Shown here: piece after piece, positions 55,181 through 64,000 of the stretch | How positions within the stretch are numbered: position 1 is the first letter of the stretch | How the letters are laid out: the number at the start of each line of letters is the position of its first letter | From: Dendrolimus kikuchii | Taxonomy: Eukaryota > Arthropoda > Insecta > Lepidoptera > Lasiocampidae | Direction of reading: 5' to 3' | NCBI GenBank assembly: GCA_019925095.2 | Contig: CM034411.1 | Coordinates: 2,329,001-2,393,000, forward strand | Length of the DNA: 64,000 nucleotides | Translations under genes and position numbers: made by a program | Notes under the pieces: model-generated | Told to the model about the DNA's origin: nothing | What the model saw: the letters and a program-made list of their open reading frames with translations, nothing else | Database searches by the model: none

Positions 55181-55565
55181 TTTTAATTTTTTTTCTCTCT
55201 CTGTGTTTTAAGTCGGTTTTACTTATGTCAAAAATATTTATGCTCTGCTTTTGGCGTACAAATTTCTTGGAATGCACTTGCTACGTTTTAAAATTACACA
55301 GCTGCTGTACATATATACGTACAGACGATCGCACGTTATTACGCTATGCAGATTGGTTTGTCGATCTACCGGTGAAACGTTAACCCGATTGGCCCAATTA
55401 TTGCTCGGAGTGCAGTTACGTGGATTCGGATTAATAACGAGTTGCAACGATGTGACGTCAATGACTGTAAACAAAATATCTGGGCTGCGCAGCTACCGAT
55501 ACGAACACCCGAGAGGACTTAATACACGTACGTATTTAAAACGCCCTGAGGTGCTGCGCAGCCTT
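55181..55565. other. Unassigned stretch, moderately GC
   Basis: The plus frame 55251-55889 covers this and a SINE-B. It has no recognisable motif, and its second half is antisense SINE, so I do not call a gene. Confidence 0.35.
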
Positions 55566-55887
55566 GTTTTTTTATTTTTTATTGCAGGAGTTCAGCAAAC
55601 AGGCAGACGGCCCGCCCACTTGATGGAGAGCGGTTACCATCGCCTATGGATATTTGCAACACCAAAGGTGCTACAAATGCGCTGCTGCTTTTTTAAGGAA
55701 GATTGGAACCTGGTCACTAATGCCGGAACACAACTCAAGGTTGTTACGGCGGCATACTCTAGACCAGGGGTGGTAGCCGTCCAGACGGGCAAATGCCCTA
55801 CCACCTGGTTGTGGGTTGTTTTGTCGCCTCTTACAGCAGGCCGCCTGGCTGCAGGAAATTGTATTCTTTCTCCGATACTGCAGGGAT
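55566..55887 (-). mobile_element. SINE-B, full length
   Basis: t-run and attgcaggagttcagcaaac at the left; right end ctgcagggat. Confidence 0.88.
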
Positions 55888-56024
55888 AAAAACCTAACAA
55901 CTTGAAATAATTTTGATTTATAATTTATTAACAGACAAACAACGACTCGTAATAGGTCAAATCTTTAAACGCTCATTCCCAAAAAACGCAAATTTTGAGA
56001 TATTTATTTTATTCATATTCAAAA

Positions 56025-56190
56025 GTTTTATTCAAAATAAGTTCCACTGCCGAACACTATTTGATGGCATATATATAAGTTAAATTTTATTTTTTACTTC
56101 TCATTCTATGTACACCGCTTCGCATTGTTATTTTTGTTATGGAGAAGAAGCGGCAAGAAACTCCCCAGCAACACGTCTATCTAAAAAAAA
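56025..56190 (-). repeat. LINE L 3' UTR, copy 4
   Basis: The antisense carries gtgttgctggggagtttctt, ccgcttcttctcc, then ataaaacttttgaatatgaa. Confidence 0.65.
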
Positions 56191-56329
56191 AATTCCCTAT
56201 ACTTCTTATTCTATTGATAAAAGTATATGAGTTACATATAGATTATAAGCTAGTACAATGAAGAAATTTATAAATAATTGAACAATAATAATAAAATACA
56301 ATAAAAGAAAACTTATTTATATTGTATTC
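56191..56329. other. Short AT-rich gap
   Basis: Probably LINE V 3' UTR; no defining feature. Confidence 0.3.
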
Positions 56330-56475
56330 TACCTACAGTCCCTCAAGATTATAAGTAGAATACTGAGCCTAGATCACCGTCTTCTATGGGTAAAGTGCCC
56401 AGAAGGCTGGCTACGTTTCCTCGCTGGATCGCCATACTGATCCGTTGCCCGAAGTAAGCACCAGCCTTATTCTAT
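56330..56475 (-). pseudogene. LINE V C-terminus, copy 7
   Basis: Antisense N-K-A-G-A-Y-F-G-Q-R-I-S-M-A-I-Q-R-G-N-V-A-S then L-L-G-T-L-P-I-E-D-G-D-L-G-S; matches 30120-30260. Confidence 0.7.
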
Positions 56476-56539
56476 GTATATCTCAAATATTGTTTTATAC
56501 TAAAGTCTGTTACAGAATTACTTAAATTTTTTTTCGTTC

Positions 56540-56680
56540 GGCACCCAGAACGAATTACGGTAAAAGCAGCATATTATTTGAAGAAGCCCAAACATATAAT
56601 CAACTTCCCAAAACTATGGAAGAAGCACAATGCATAAAAGTGTTTAAAAAATGCCTAAAAATTCAAGTGTTTTAAAATGT
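56540..56680 (+). pseudogene. Short LINE protein C-terminus
   Basis: Reads T-N-Y-G-K-S-S-I-L-F-E-E-A, N-Q-L-P-K-T-M-E-E-A, F-K-K-C-L-K before a stop: the N-x-L-P..F-K pattern of LINE protein ends. Family not identified. Confidence 0.5.
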
Positions 56681-56784
56681 TTTAAATTAGCAAAATTAAA
56701 TATAAATTTGTCGCAATACAATATATATATATATATATATATATGTAGAAATCGTATTTGTTATTATAAAGTAACCATATGACG

Positions 56785-57085
56785 GAAGTAGTCAATAACC
56801 GGATAGACTGTTCTTTCATGTAGTAATCAGAAGTCGTTTAACCGGATGTTAATGTAGAAGCATTTCTTATTAAGCTAACGGATATCGGAAATGGAGTAAC
56901 CGGATGTTGGAAGTTAATACGTATGGCGGAAGTTGGTTGTATCAAGGAAGTGAATATGAAGTGGCGCTACAGCATTACTGGATATTGTCACTGCAGCGCG
57001 CTTCTTCGAGGACCTTAAATACGCGGTATTCGGGCAGAGAGGGGACAGTCTACATTGACAGTCTTGGACGAGGGACACATAATAT
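56785..57085 (+). repeat. Repeat G, LTR-like, copy 2
   Basis: About 300 bp aligned to 47160-47500 throughout, including cttaaatacgcggtattcgg. It stops at the same word cacataatat, here against a SINE-B. Confidence 0.55.
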
Positions 57086-57086
57086 G

Positions 57087-57205
57087 CCAGGTGGTAGGGT
57101 ATTTGCTCGACTGGATGGCGACCACCCCTGGTCTAGAGTATGCCGCCATAACAATCTTGTGTTCCGGCATTAGTGACCAGGTTCCAGTCTCCTTTAAGAG
57201 AGCGA
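57087..57205 (+). mobile_element. SINE-B, internal fragment
   Basis: ccaggtggtagggtatttgc to cctttaagagagc. Both ends of the SINE are missing, which is unusual for a retroposed copy. Confidence 0.75.
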
Positions 57206-57414
57206 AATCTATATCCTTGTTTCTTTTGGTTCGAAGGAACTTGTAACTGGCATGTACAATAAATAAATCAAAACTACCTGCAACTTTTAGTATTTGTGCT
57301 TTCTATCTCATTACAAATTACAACTTATTTTTCAACAACTTATAGATGTTCTCATAGTTTAAGTGAATTGTAAAAGTTCTTTTATTGAGAAATAATAGTA
57401 CATTATGGTACTAG
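57206..57414. other. Unassigned gap
   Basis: 57206-57250 (ttggttcgaaggaacttgta) could be the resumed end of repeat G. Confidence 0.3.
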
Positions 57415-57512
57415 TGTGTAACATTGGTGATTACCGCCGAGGCGCCATTGAGACTCGAGCCGTAGGCGAGGGTCTTAAGAGAGCCGAGGACGGTAATCAT
57501 CAATACACACGT
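57415..57512. repeat. Inverted repeat with GC-rich loop
   Basis: gtgtgtaacattggtgattaccg and cggtaatcatcaatacacac pair over about 20 bases with small gaps, with a loop of about 58 bases (ccgaggcgcc..gagccgagga). Confidence 0.75.
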
Positions 57513-57523
57513 GTATCATACGA

Positions 57524-57894
57524 CGTTTTTCAACACACTTGTGAATAAAATGACAACAAAAACTCATTTTATTTAGTAGATAAAAAAAAGTTATATATGA
57601 GTGAAAGTTTTATTTATTAAACACGTACGAGTTAAAATTATCTATTTAAATAAGAAGTTGCATGAAATGAGCAAGCAATAGGAACATTAATTTATTTGTT
57701 CTATAGAACACGATCTTTTTTTTTGAATAAAAACTTTTTTAAGAACAAAGCAACTCAACCAATAAGATTTAAAAAAAAAAACTATAACTCACTAGTGAGT
57801 TATAATGTTTTTTACTCACAGTTTGATAATGGGTGTCATTCTGTGCCTAATTGCGGTGACCATAGAGCCACTTTATGAGCAAGTGTGTTGAAAA
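57524..57894. mobile_element. Putative MITE, ttttcaacacacttg ends
   Basis: tttttcaacacacttg (about 57526) and caagtgtgttgaaaa (to about 57892) are inverted. A perfect 22-bp palindrome centred on ctag lies inside (57782-57803). The word aaaagttcttt occurs at about 57371 and 57889, so the element may really start earlier. Confidence 0.55.
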
Positions 57895-58370
57895 GTTCTT
57901 TAACCCGAATTAATGGAGTTGTAACAACCAGTGCATACTCGGACCGGCGTGCGATATATCCTCATACCTATTTACTCGTAATCTTGAACTGAATAAAACG
58001 AACATAAACATCGATAATAATATTTGGCGTTGCAGTAATCCTCAAAAAGCAATCAACAACCCAAAAGCCGTTCGAATCTCAGCACTAAATATAACACGAT
58101 AAACAAATATAATATGAACGCTGAAAAGCCATTATTTGGGTCGTAAATTGTGTGCCTAACTGAAGCAACGGGGTCGTAAATAGACGGTTTTACAATCGAA
58201 GATATAAAACACCACTTCGCTGGAACAACGTTGTTGCAGATGCCGCACTGCGCTTTCTGATGTCAGTCCTATCATTGTAGGAAACAATATTGGAAATTAA
58301 TCAAGACATTTATTTCAAAATCGTATCGTACAAATGAAGTGATGTTTTAACGATGCTATTTTATATATAG
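57895..58370. other. Unassigned stretch
   Basis: No family recognised. Confidence 0.3.
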
Positions 58371-58452
58371 TGTTACATGCCGACAAAAATGAATGCACAC
58401 CTGCCTACCATAAACACAGTTTATTACCTTTTCGCATTTGGACTTCTTTTGT

Positions 58453-58725
58453 ATTTTTTTTATTGCAGGAGTTCAGCAGACAGGCAGACGGCACACTTGA
58501 TGGAAAGCGGTTACCATCGCCTATGGACGTTTGCAACACCAAAGTTGCTACAAATGCGCTGCTGCTCTCTTAAAGGAGACTGGAACCTGGTCACTAATGC
58601 CGGAACACAACTCAAGGTTGTTATGGCGGCATACTCCAGACCACTTGGCGAGTTCTTTTGTCGCCTCTTACGAGAAGCCACCCCGGCCGCAGGAAATTGT
58701 ATTCTTTCTCCGTTCCTGCACGGAT
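58453..58725 (-). mobile_element. SINE-B nested in LTR-E
   Basis: t-run, attgcaggagttcagcagac, to gttcctgcacgga. Possible short duplication ttgtat on both sides. Internal deletion near 58640. Confidence 0.88.
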
Positions 58726-59058
58726 TGTATACTTTGTGTTTAAAATTTGTAATTAGAAAAGCAGTCTATTGTGTATTGTAATCCTTTATGATGGTCGTTA
58801 GCCAGGTGTGGTTCTTGGAAAATTCAGTCCACGCGGTCGAGTGGTAAATTGTATAGTTTAGGATAAAACAATGCCTGAACGGAGGGGCGAGGCAGTCTAG
58901 CGAGAACCTCAGTCAAGCGATGATTACGATACGAGCAAGACGTGTGTACATTCGAGAAGCTATATAGTGACGGACTTTGCGCGTGTTATTGAATCGTGCA
59001 GTATGTACTGGTTGTGTTCAGTTATATTTGTACCTGTGTTATACGTGTTTGTATAGTT

Positions 59059-59251
59059 TTAGTCCTTCCATGATCAAATTGATCGTGTACTAGCAGTAGG
59101 TGATGTCAGGAGCTTTAAGAACAGACGAGCGTGCATGACAAGAGTTATGAATGTCAAAGAAGCAAGTGAGGTGTGTAAGAATAAGCCTAAATGACGCTCT
59201 GTTGTTCATGTCTACCCCGTAAGGGAACTGGCGTGAAGTTATGTATGTATG
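59059..59251 (+). mobile_element. RTE-A 3' fragment, copy 19, nested in LTR-E
   Basis: ccttccatgatcaaattgat to (TATG)n. Flanking tgtatagtt lies at 59050-59058 and 59252-59260. Confidence 0.88.
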
Positions 59252-59326
59252 TGTATAGTTCTAATAAATTCTATAGTAATTCCTACGGTATTTTTAATTC
59301 GAGTCCTGCAACTCGTAACAATATAA

Positions 59327-60028
59327 TACTAGCTGACCCGGCAAGCTTCGCACAGCCTTAGAATCAATAAATAAAAAAACTGAATGATAATTGCAGAATG
59401 TTTCAACTTTAGTCAAAAATGTGGTCAAAACTTAACCGGAACGAACATCAAACGTTTGACATTGAAAACAAAAAAAATGAAAATAAAACTTCACTTTTAA
59501 ATTTGACTGATTTCTAAACGAAGGGACGAACATCAAATGTTTGACAGGTAGGAATAGTATATTTCAAGCATTTTTTTTTATCAGTGTAGGAACGGAGAAA
59601 GAATACAATTTCCTGCGGCCGGGCGGCCTGTCGTAATAGGCGACAAAACAACCCACGGCCAGGTGGTAGGGCATTTGCCCGACTGGATAGCTACCACCTC
59701 TGGTCTAAAGTATGTCGCCATAACAACCTTGAATTGTGTTCCGGCATTAGTGACCAGGTTCCAGTCTCCCTTAAGAGAGCAGCAGCGCATTTGTAGCACC
59801 TTTGGTGTTGCAAATATCCATAGGCGATGGTAACCGCTTTCCATTAAGTGGGCCATCTGCCTGTCTGCTGAACTCCTGCAACAAAAAAAAACCATATTTA
59901 CTCACCTTGTAAACCTTCCCTGGACTTCCACAAACAATCCAAAACCGAAATTAGCCAAATCAGTCCAGCCATTCTCGAGTTTTAGCGAAACTAACGAACA
60001 GCAATTGATTTTTATATATATAGATTAT
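59327..60028 (+). mobile_element. CTAG-D related element with nested SINE-B
   Basis: Starts ctagctgacccggcaagctt, ends gatttttatatatatagatt. tataata occurs just outside both ends. The inverted word aacatcaaa.gtttgaca is present twice (59445 and 59528). Confidence 0.75.
59580..59891 (+). mobile_element. SINE-B, full length, nested
   Basis: atcagtgtaggaacggagaa to ctcctgcaacaaaaaaaa. Confidence 0.9.
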
Positions 60029-60075
60029 AATAACAGCTCATAAATGTCCTACTGCTGGGCTCAAGCAGCAATACA
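60028..60075 (-). mobile_element. SINE-C 3' end
   Basis: taacagctcataaatgtcct and actgctgggctcaa: antisense of the SINE-C terminus only. Confidence 0.65.
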
Positions 60076-60512
60076 CGACGGTCTTGGACGTAGTTTAGCA
60101 GAAACGACCTAACAAACAAAAAGTAGTTTTTGAGGTTTTAAAGTTTAGACAAAAATTGCTGGTAAATTGGCATATACAACTCATGTTTGACCACAATGTG
60201 GGTTGAGTCCTAAACTGCGTCCTCATCTAACAATATATTCCGTAACATTCTGTGTAACAAAATGTATCTATGGACATTAGTACCGTCGCCAAAAACAACA
60301 ATATCTTGTCTACAATTGTTTTTGTTTGAGTTTGTTTAGACAAAGATTGTTTTTGTTCGAAACACCACGTTTGTTCTGTGACGTTTCGCTTCGGGTTGTT
60401 GAGTTTTAATGGGTTTGAACTATTTTATTTCTTAAACTGTTCATTATTTATGATAATATATATTTTTAACGAGTATAATTTGTTGTGGATAACGAGATAT
60501 TATGCAATATAT
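60076..60512. other. Unassigned stretch with gtttttgtt repeats
   Basis: 60290-60360 has several tttttgtt(t/c) words; otherwise unassigned. Confidence 0.3.
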
Positions 60513-61177
60513 TGTTGCGAGTTGCAGGACTCGAATTAAAATGCCGTTAGAATTACTATAGGGTTTATTAGAACTATACAAAGATGTATAACACAGGTAT
60601 AAATATCACCGAACACAATAAGCCCGAACGTAATACAGAAGATCGTAATTCAATAACACGCGCAAAGTCCGTCACTAAATAGATTACCGAATGTACACAA
60701 GTCTTGCTTCGCTTGTGGTTATCGCCCGACTGCCTCGTCCCTCAATCGAGGCATTGGTTTATATTGCACAGATGCAATATGTCTGTCCGGCCGCGTGAAC
60801 CGAATTTCCTAGAATCAGTTTGTACTTTAAATCCAGCACACCTTGCTATTGACTGCCACATAAGATTATAATACACAATAGGCTGTTTTATAATATATAA
60901 TTTTCTTTTTAACTTGTATAACAAACGAGTTGTCTGGAAGTGGGCACTAACAACTGCAACACAGTATTATATATACTACAACAGTTGTTTGCGATACCAA
61001 CTTGTTTCTGTACACTATGTTAATGGTTTCGAATAAATTCTTTAATTCTTAAATTCTTTAATCACAATTTTTAAACACAAAGTAAACAAAAGAAGTAAAA
61101 ATGCCGAAAGGTGATAAAATGTGTTTCGACAGGTATACAGGTGTGAATTTGTCTTTGTCGGCGTCTAGGTCGTAACA
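60513..61177 (-). mobile_element. LTR-E, solo LTR 8, with internal extra segment
   Basis: Antisense ends tgttgcgagt and tcgtaaca, flanked by atat and ctat. About 170 bp at roughly 60895-61065 are absent from other copies and end aattctttaattcttaaatt. Confidence 0.82.
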
Positions 61178-62070
61178 CTATAAAGACACTTTAAAGAAAC
61201 TAAAACAGATATATTTCGTGAAAATTACGTCTAGTAATAAACTCTAATGAAGGCCTATTCATTACAAGTTTATAAAAGCAAATACACACACCGGCACAGT
61301 CAACGGGACAGAAAGGAAATTAAGAAATCAGTAAGTAATTAATAATTATATGTAATACGAAATAATATGGGTTGTATTTAAAACAATAATAATTCAGAAC
61401 TAAGTTACGTCTAAATTAACGTCTCTTAATATGGTATTTGTGGAATCTAAACTATAAGGTTCTATTGAAAATAAGCTTTTTTTAAAAAGGTTTTTAAATA
61501 CAAGCTTTTGATTTCCTGGATATCATGTGGCAGCAGAGTGCTAGCCAAGACAAGTAAAACGAGCCCAAACACGGCAAGTCTATCTTGTTTAGTACAGGAG
61601 TTCCTATGGCCACCTTCCGACTCCATCAGATCAGATATTGTTGCATTGTTACGCGATATATATATTCGTGCAAAATTTCGCTCAATCGGAAACCGGGAAG
61701 TTATTCAAATTTAACTTGCAAAATTCCACCCGAACTTACATACATACCTAATAGGTACCTCCATTGCAAGTTAAATAAAAGCTTGTAAAAACACCTAAAT
61801 ATAGCAAAAAGGACTTTTTTCAGATATCATTTTAACTTATTGTTATAAGAGTTGAATAATTTTAACATTATCCTTACATACCTATAAATAAATGAAAGTT
61901 TAGTATCATGTATTTCCTCCCTGTGCTCATAGTATAGGTGGTACGTCTAGGAATGCGCGGATGATATTGAACAAGAGCAAATCCATGAAAAAAATGCCTA
62001 TCAGTTTTTCCTTTTTTAAAATCTGAGCTAAATAAGAAAAAATATAATCAGCCAAAATCTTTAAAAATAT
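61178..62070. other. Unassigned stretch
   Basis: The longest part of the window where I recognise no repeat. Short frames (61508-61714, 61585-61788) have no motif or conserved feature. Confidence 0.35.
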
Positions 62071-62382
62071 TATCCGTGCAGGAGCGGAGAAAGAATACAA
62101 TTTCCTGCGGCCGGGCGGCCTGTCGTAAGAGGCGAAAAAACAACCCACAGCCAGGTGGTAGAGCATTTGCCCGACTGGATAGCTACCACCCCTGGTCTAA
62201 AGTATGTCGCCATAGCAACCTTGAGTTGTGTTCCGGCATTAGTGACCAGGTTCCACTATCGCTTAAGAGAGCAGCAGCGCATTTGTAGCAACTTTGCTGT
62301 TGCAAATGTCCATAGACGATGGTAACTGCTTTCCCTCAAGTTGGCCGTCTGCCTGTTAACTGATCTCCTGCAATAAAAAAAA
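62071..62382 (+). mobile_element. SINE-B, full length
   Basis: tatccgtgcaggagcggaga to gatctcctgcaataaaaaaa. Confidence 0.9.
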
Positions 62383-62902
62383 CTCTTGAAAACATATTGT
62401 ATCATTTTAACATTTTTGGGATTTTTATTAGTGTTCCACTAATTTTGTCGGTGTGTGTAGTTGTTTTCAAACCAAAATCGAAACGTAGTGCATTTTAAAC
62501 CAAAACCATGTTATCAGCATTACAGTTATGTGGAAATATAAGCAGGAATAAGTTTCGTAGACTGTTCGTCGCGCCATCAGACTTGTTTACGACCCACTTT
62601 CAACATCTCCGATAGTTTCTTATTACGTGACTTCTAGTATCGATAGCTTTTATTACAGTACCGACTTCCGCCTGCGATTCCTTTCAGTTTGATATATCAT
62701 AAACATACAGGCTTGTCCATCGCAGGTTGCTGTGTTTCATAGATAGGTTAATCTCGTTGTGTATAGAATGTAAGCAATTGTAAAACTCATATACAGGTAA
62801 TTAAAACAGTCCATTAATACGCAAGAAACTCACATCACCTCCAGGAGGAACCTACATATGATATCTATTTAGTTAGATTATCATATGTATATATATATAT
62901 AC
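62383..62902. other. Unassigned stretch
   Basis: No family recognised. Confidence 0.3.
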
Positions 62903-63143
62903 ATACATACATAACTTCACGCCAGTTCCCTTGCGGGGTAAGCACGAACAACAGAGCGCCATTCAGGCTTATTCTTATACAACTCACTTGCTTCTTTGAC
63001 ATTCATAACTCTTGTCATGCACGCTCGTCTGTTCTTAAGGCTCCTGACATCACCTTCTGCTAGTACACGATCAATTTGATCATGGAAGGTGTGTCGTGGC
63101 CTTCCACGACTTCTGCATCCATCCACTTTTGCAGTGTATATTT
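62903..63143 (-). mobile_element. RTE-A 3' fragment, copy 20
   Basis: (TACA) tail preceded by (TA)n; the antisense M-D-G-C-R-S to A-R-E-L-A frame is open (63126-62917). Confidence 0.88.
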
Positions 63144-63277
63144 ACAAATTTTATGATAGACAAAACACAAACCGGGTGAACGACGCGGTGCGACGGTAGT
63201 GTGTGGACAAGAACAAACGTGTTTTGTATTGCCGGCACATCGGCCCGTCATAAAACCGTGCCGAGTTCCAGCGGTCA

Positions 63278-63605
63278 TTTTTTTTTTTTTTTGGCCAGGG
63301 GAAATCCGTTTGAGGACTAAGCCGCGACAGGCACAGAAGCCTAGGGGGATGTTCGCGACCCGTGTGAGTGTGGGATTCGCCAGATCGGGGGTGGCACTAG
63401 CGTGCCCGGTCAGAACCGGTGCCACGCTATTGCCACTCCCCAGTTAGGGATACCCACTAAAACCCCTGGGTGTTCCGTCCTGCGCCTTATGCCAGGGCTA
63501 CGGGAAATGGGCTACCCGACTCCGCAATGCCCTGGCAGGCGTGGGCCCCCCTCACTGGGCCTCTTCCTATGCCAGGGGACGTATCCCCCGGCTACTACTG
63601 TGTCT
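63278..63605 (-). mobile_element. LINE Q 3' end inserted in another LINE
   Basis: A 15-bp target duplication gagttccagcggtca lies at 63263-63277 and 63606-63620, with a long t-run at the left, so it is a minus insertion with poly-A. The body (gccctggcaggcgtgggccc, ggatacccactaaaacccct) recurs in part at 15590-15720 and 26690-26790. Confidence 0.85.
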
Positions 63606-63687
63606 GAGTTCCAGCGGTCACGCCGAACTACCCGAAACATCGGCGGTCGGGATGATGGTTCTCGGGTAATAGGCGTGCGGTGGACAC

Positions 63688-64000
63688 ATGGCCATAGTAA
63701 ATGTATGTATTGCTAAATCACGTTGTGGGCTGCTTGCCTTCCCCGGAATGCCGCCAGTGCCGCTAGTCGAGTGCGCGGCATGGGCGCCGCAGCGTTTCGA
63801 ACTCGAGACACAAGTAGGAGCGATCGACTCGCTCTGCAGTCTGGTGAAAGCCAAGCTGCATAGCAGCGATACCTGGGGGGCTGCGGTTACTTTTTGTGAG
63901 ACGGTAATGTCTCTCAAAGAGGCCGCCGAACGAGATAGGGAGGGGAGTATTATTGCGCGTGCTAATGCGACTCCACGAGGACGCCGGCAGTTGGCTGGCA
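63688..64000 (+). CDS. LINE ORF1-like N-terminus, cut by window end
   Basis: The frame opens after a stop at 63676-63678, has ATG at 63688-63690 and stays open for 104 codons to the window end. It is GC-rich, unlike the AT-rich surroundings. Residues include F-P-G-M-P-P-V-P-L-V-E-C-A-A-W-A-P-Q-R-F and a charged helical stretch K-E-A-A-E-R-D-R-E-G. I infer the start of a LINE ORF1 (gag-like) because a LINE-like 5' UTR, split by LINE Q, precedes it. The antisense frame 63618-63917 is its shadow. Confidence 0.55.
   Translation, partial: MAIVNVCIAKSRCGLLAFPGMPPVPLVECAAWAPQRFELETQVGAIDSLCSLVKAKLHSSDTWGAAVTFCETVMSLKEAAERDREGSIIARANATPRGRRQLAG

Larger units (their letters stand above)
58371..59320 (+). 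mobile_element. LTR-E, solo LTR 7, with two insertions
   Basis: Starts tgttacatgccgac, ends gcaactcgtaaca. A SINE-B (58453-58725) and RTE-A 19 (59059-59251) are nested in it. aataaattctatag is kept. Confidence 0.82.

Noticed and set aside
55251..55889. Plus frame of 212 codons
   Set aside because: The second half is read through antisense SINE-B and the first half has no recognisable domain; similar read-through frames occur over most minus SINE-B copies.
62890..62915. (TACA)n tracts as independent microsatellites
   Set aside because: Nearly all tacatacata runs here abut an RTE-A 3' end and are its tail.
63618..63917. Minus frame of 99 codons at the right edge
   Set aside because: Shadow of the plus-strand ORF1-like frame, which stays open to the window end and has better residue composition.

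Overview
The window looks like insect, most probably lepidopteran, nuclear DNA. It is AT-rich, has no prokaryotic gene organisation, and carries repeat types I associate from memory with moths and butterflies: tRNA-derived SINEs, RTE-type retrotransposons with short-repeat tails, and dispersed elements beginning ctagc..cccg. I could run no database search, so the host assignment is an inference. I find no host protein-coding gene, tRNA, rRNA or CRISPR array. Nearly everything recognisable is a mobile element or its remains, and most open frames are chance frames in repeats.

Family labels used below are mine. RTE-A: LINE 3' ends with a (TATG)n tail, 20 copies. SINE-B: about 310 bp, 5' end tccgtgcagg, 3' end gcaataaaa, about 25 copies. 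SINE-C and SINE-P: tRNA-headed SINEs. CTAG-D: elements starting ctagc..cccg and ending near atattagtat or tatatagat. LTR-E: solo LTRs, tgttac..gtaaca. H and I: short dispersed elements. G: TATA-bearing, LTR-like. K, L, Q, R, S, U, V: pieces of non-LTR elements, mostly 3' ends. RTE-2, -3 and -4: other RTE-like remnants.

Layout. 1-1.8 kb: the one long uninterrupted coding frame, on the minus strand and leaving the window at base 1. It encodes the front of a non-LTR reverse transcriptase preceded by two copies of a roughly 80-residue domain. 2-7 kb: a perfect 50-bp palindrome, a tandem triplication of an RTE-2 end, and an RTE-2 remnant interrupted by an element with 16-bp target duplications. 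7-20 kb: SINE-B, RTE-A, H, LTR-E and LINE remnants. 20-22 kb: long (TA)n, a modular CTAG-D element and a four-unit head-to-tail CTAG-D array. 22-41 kb: paired SINE-B copies, SINE-C, a hAT-like inverted-repeat element, solo LTRs, and two insertions sharing one target site at 33.4-33.9 kb. 41-54 kb: a TA-flanked MITE inside H, LINE S with its C-terminus and 3' tail, several RTE remnants, and a TTA-flanked element holding a SINE-B. 54-64 kb: more of the same families, ending in a LINE ORF1 start that runs off the right edge.

The elements interact mainly by nesting. Ten RTE-A copies keep exact 9-12 bp target duplications, which dates them after the elements they split. SINE-B shares its 3' end with LINE S, which makes S the likely source of its retrotransposition machinery.
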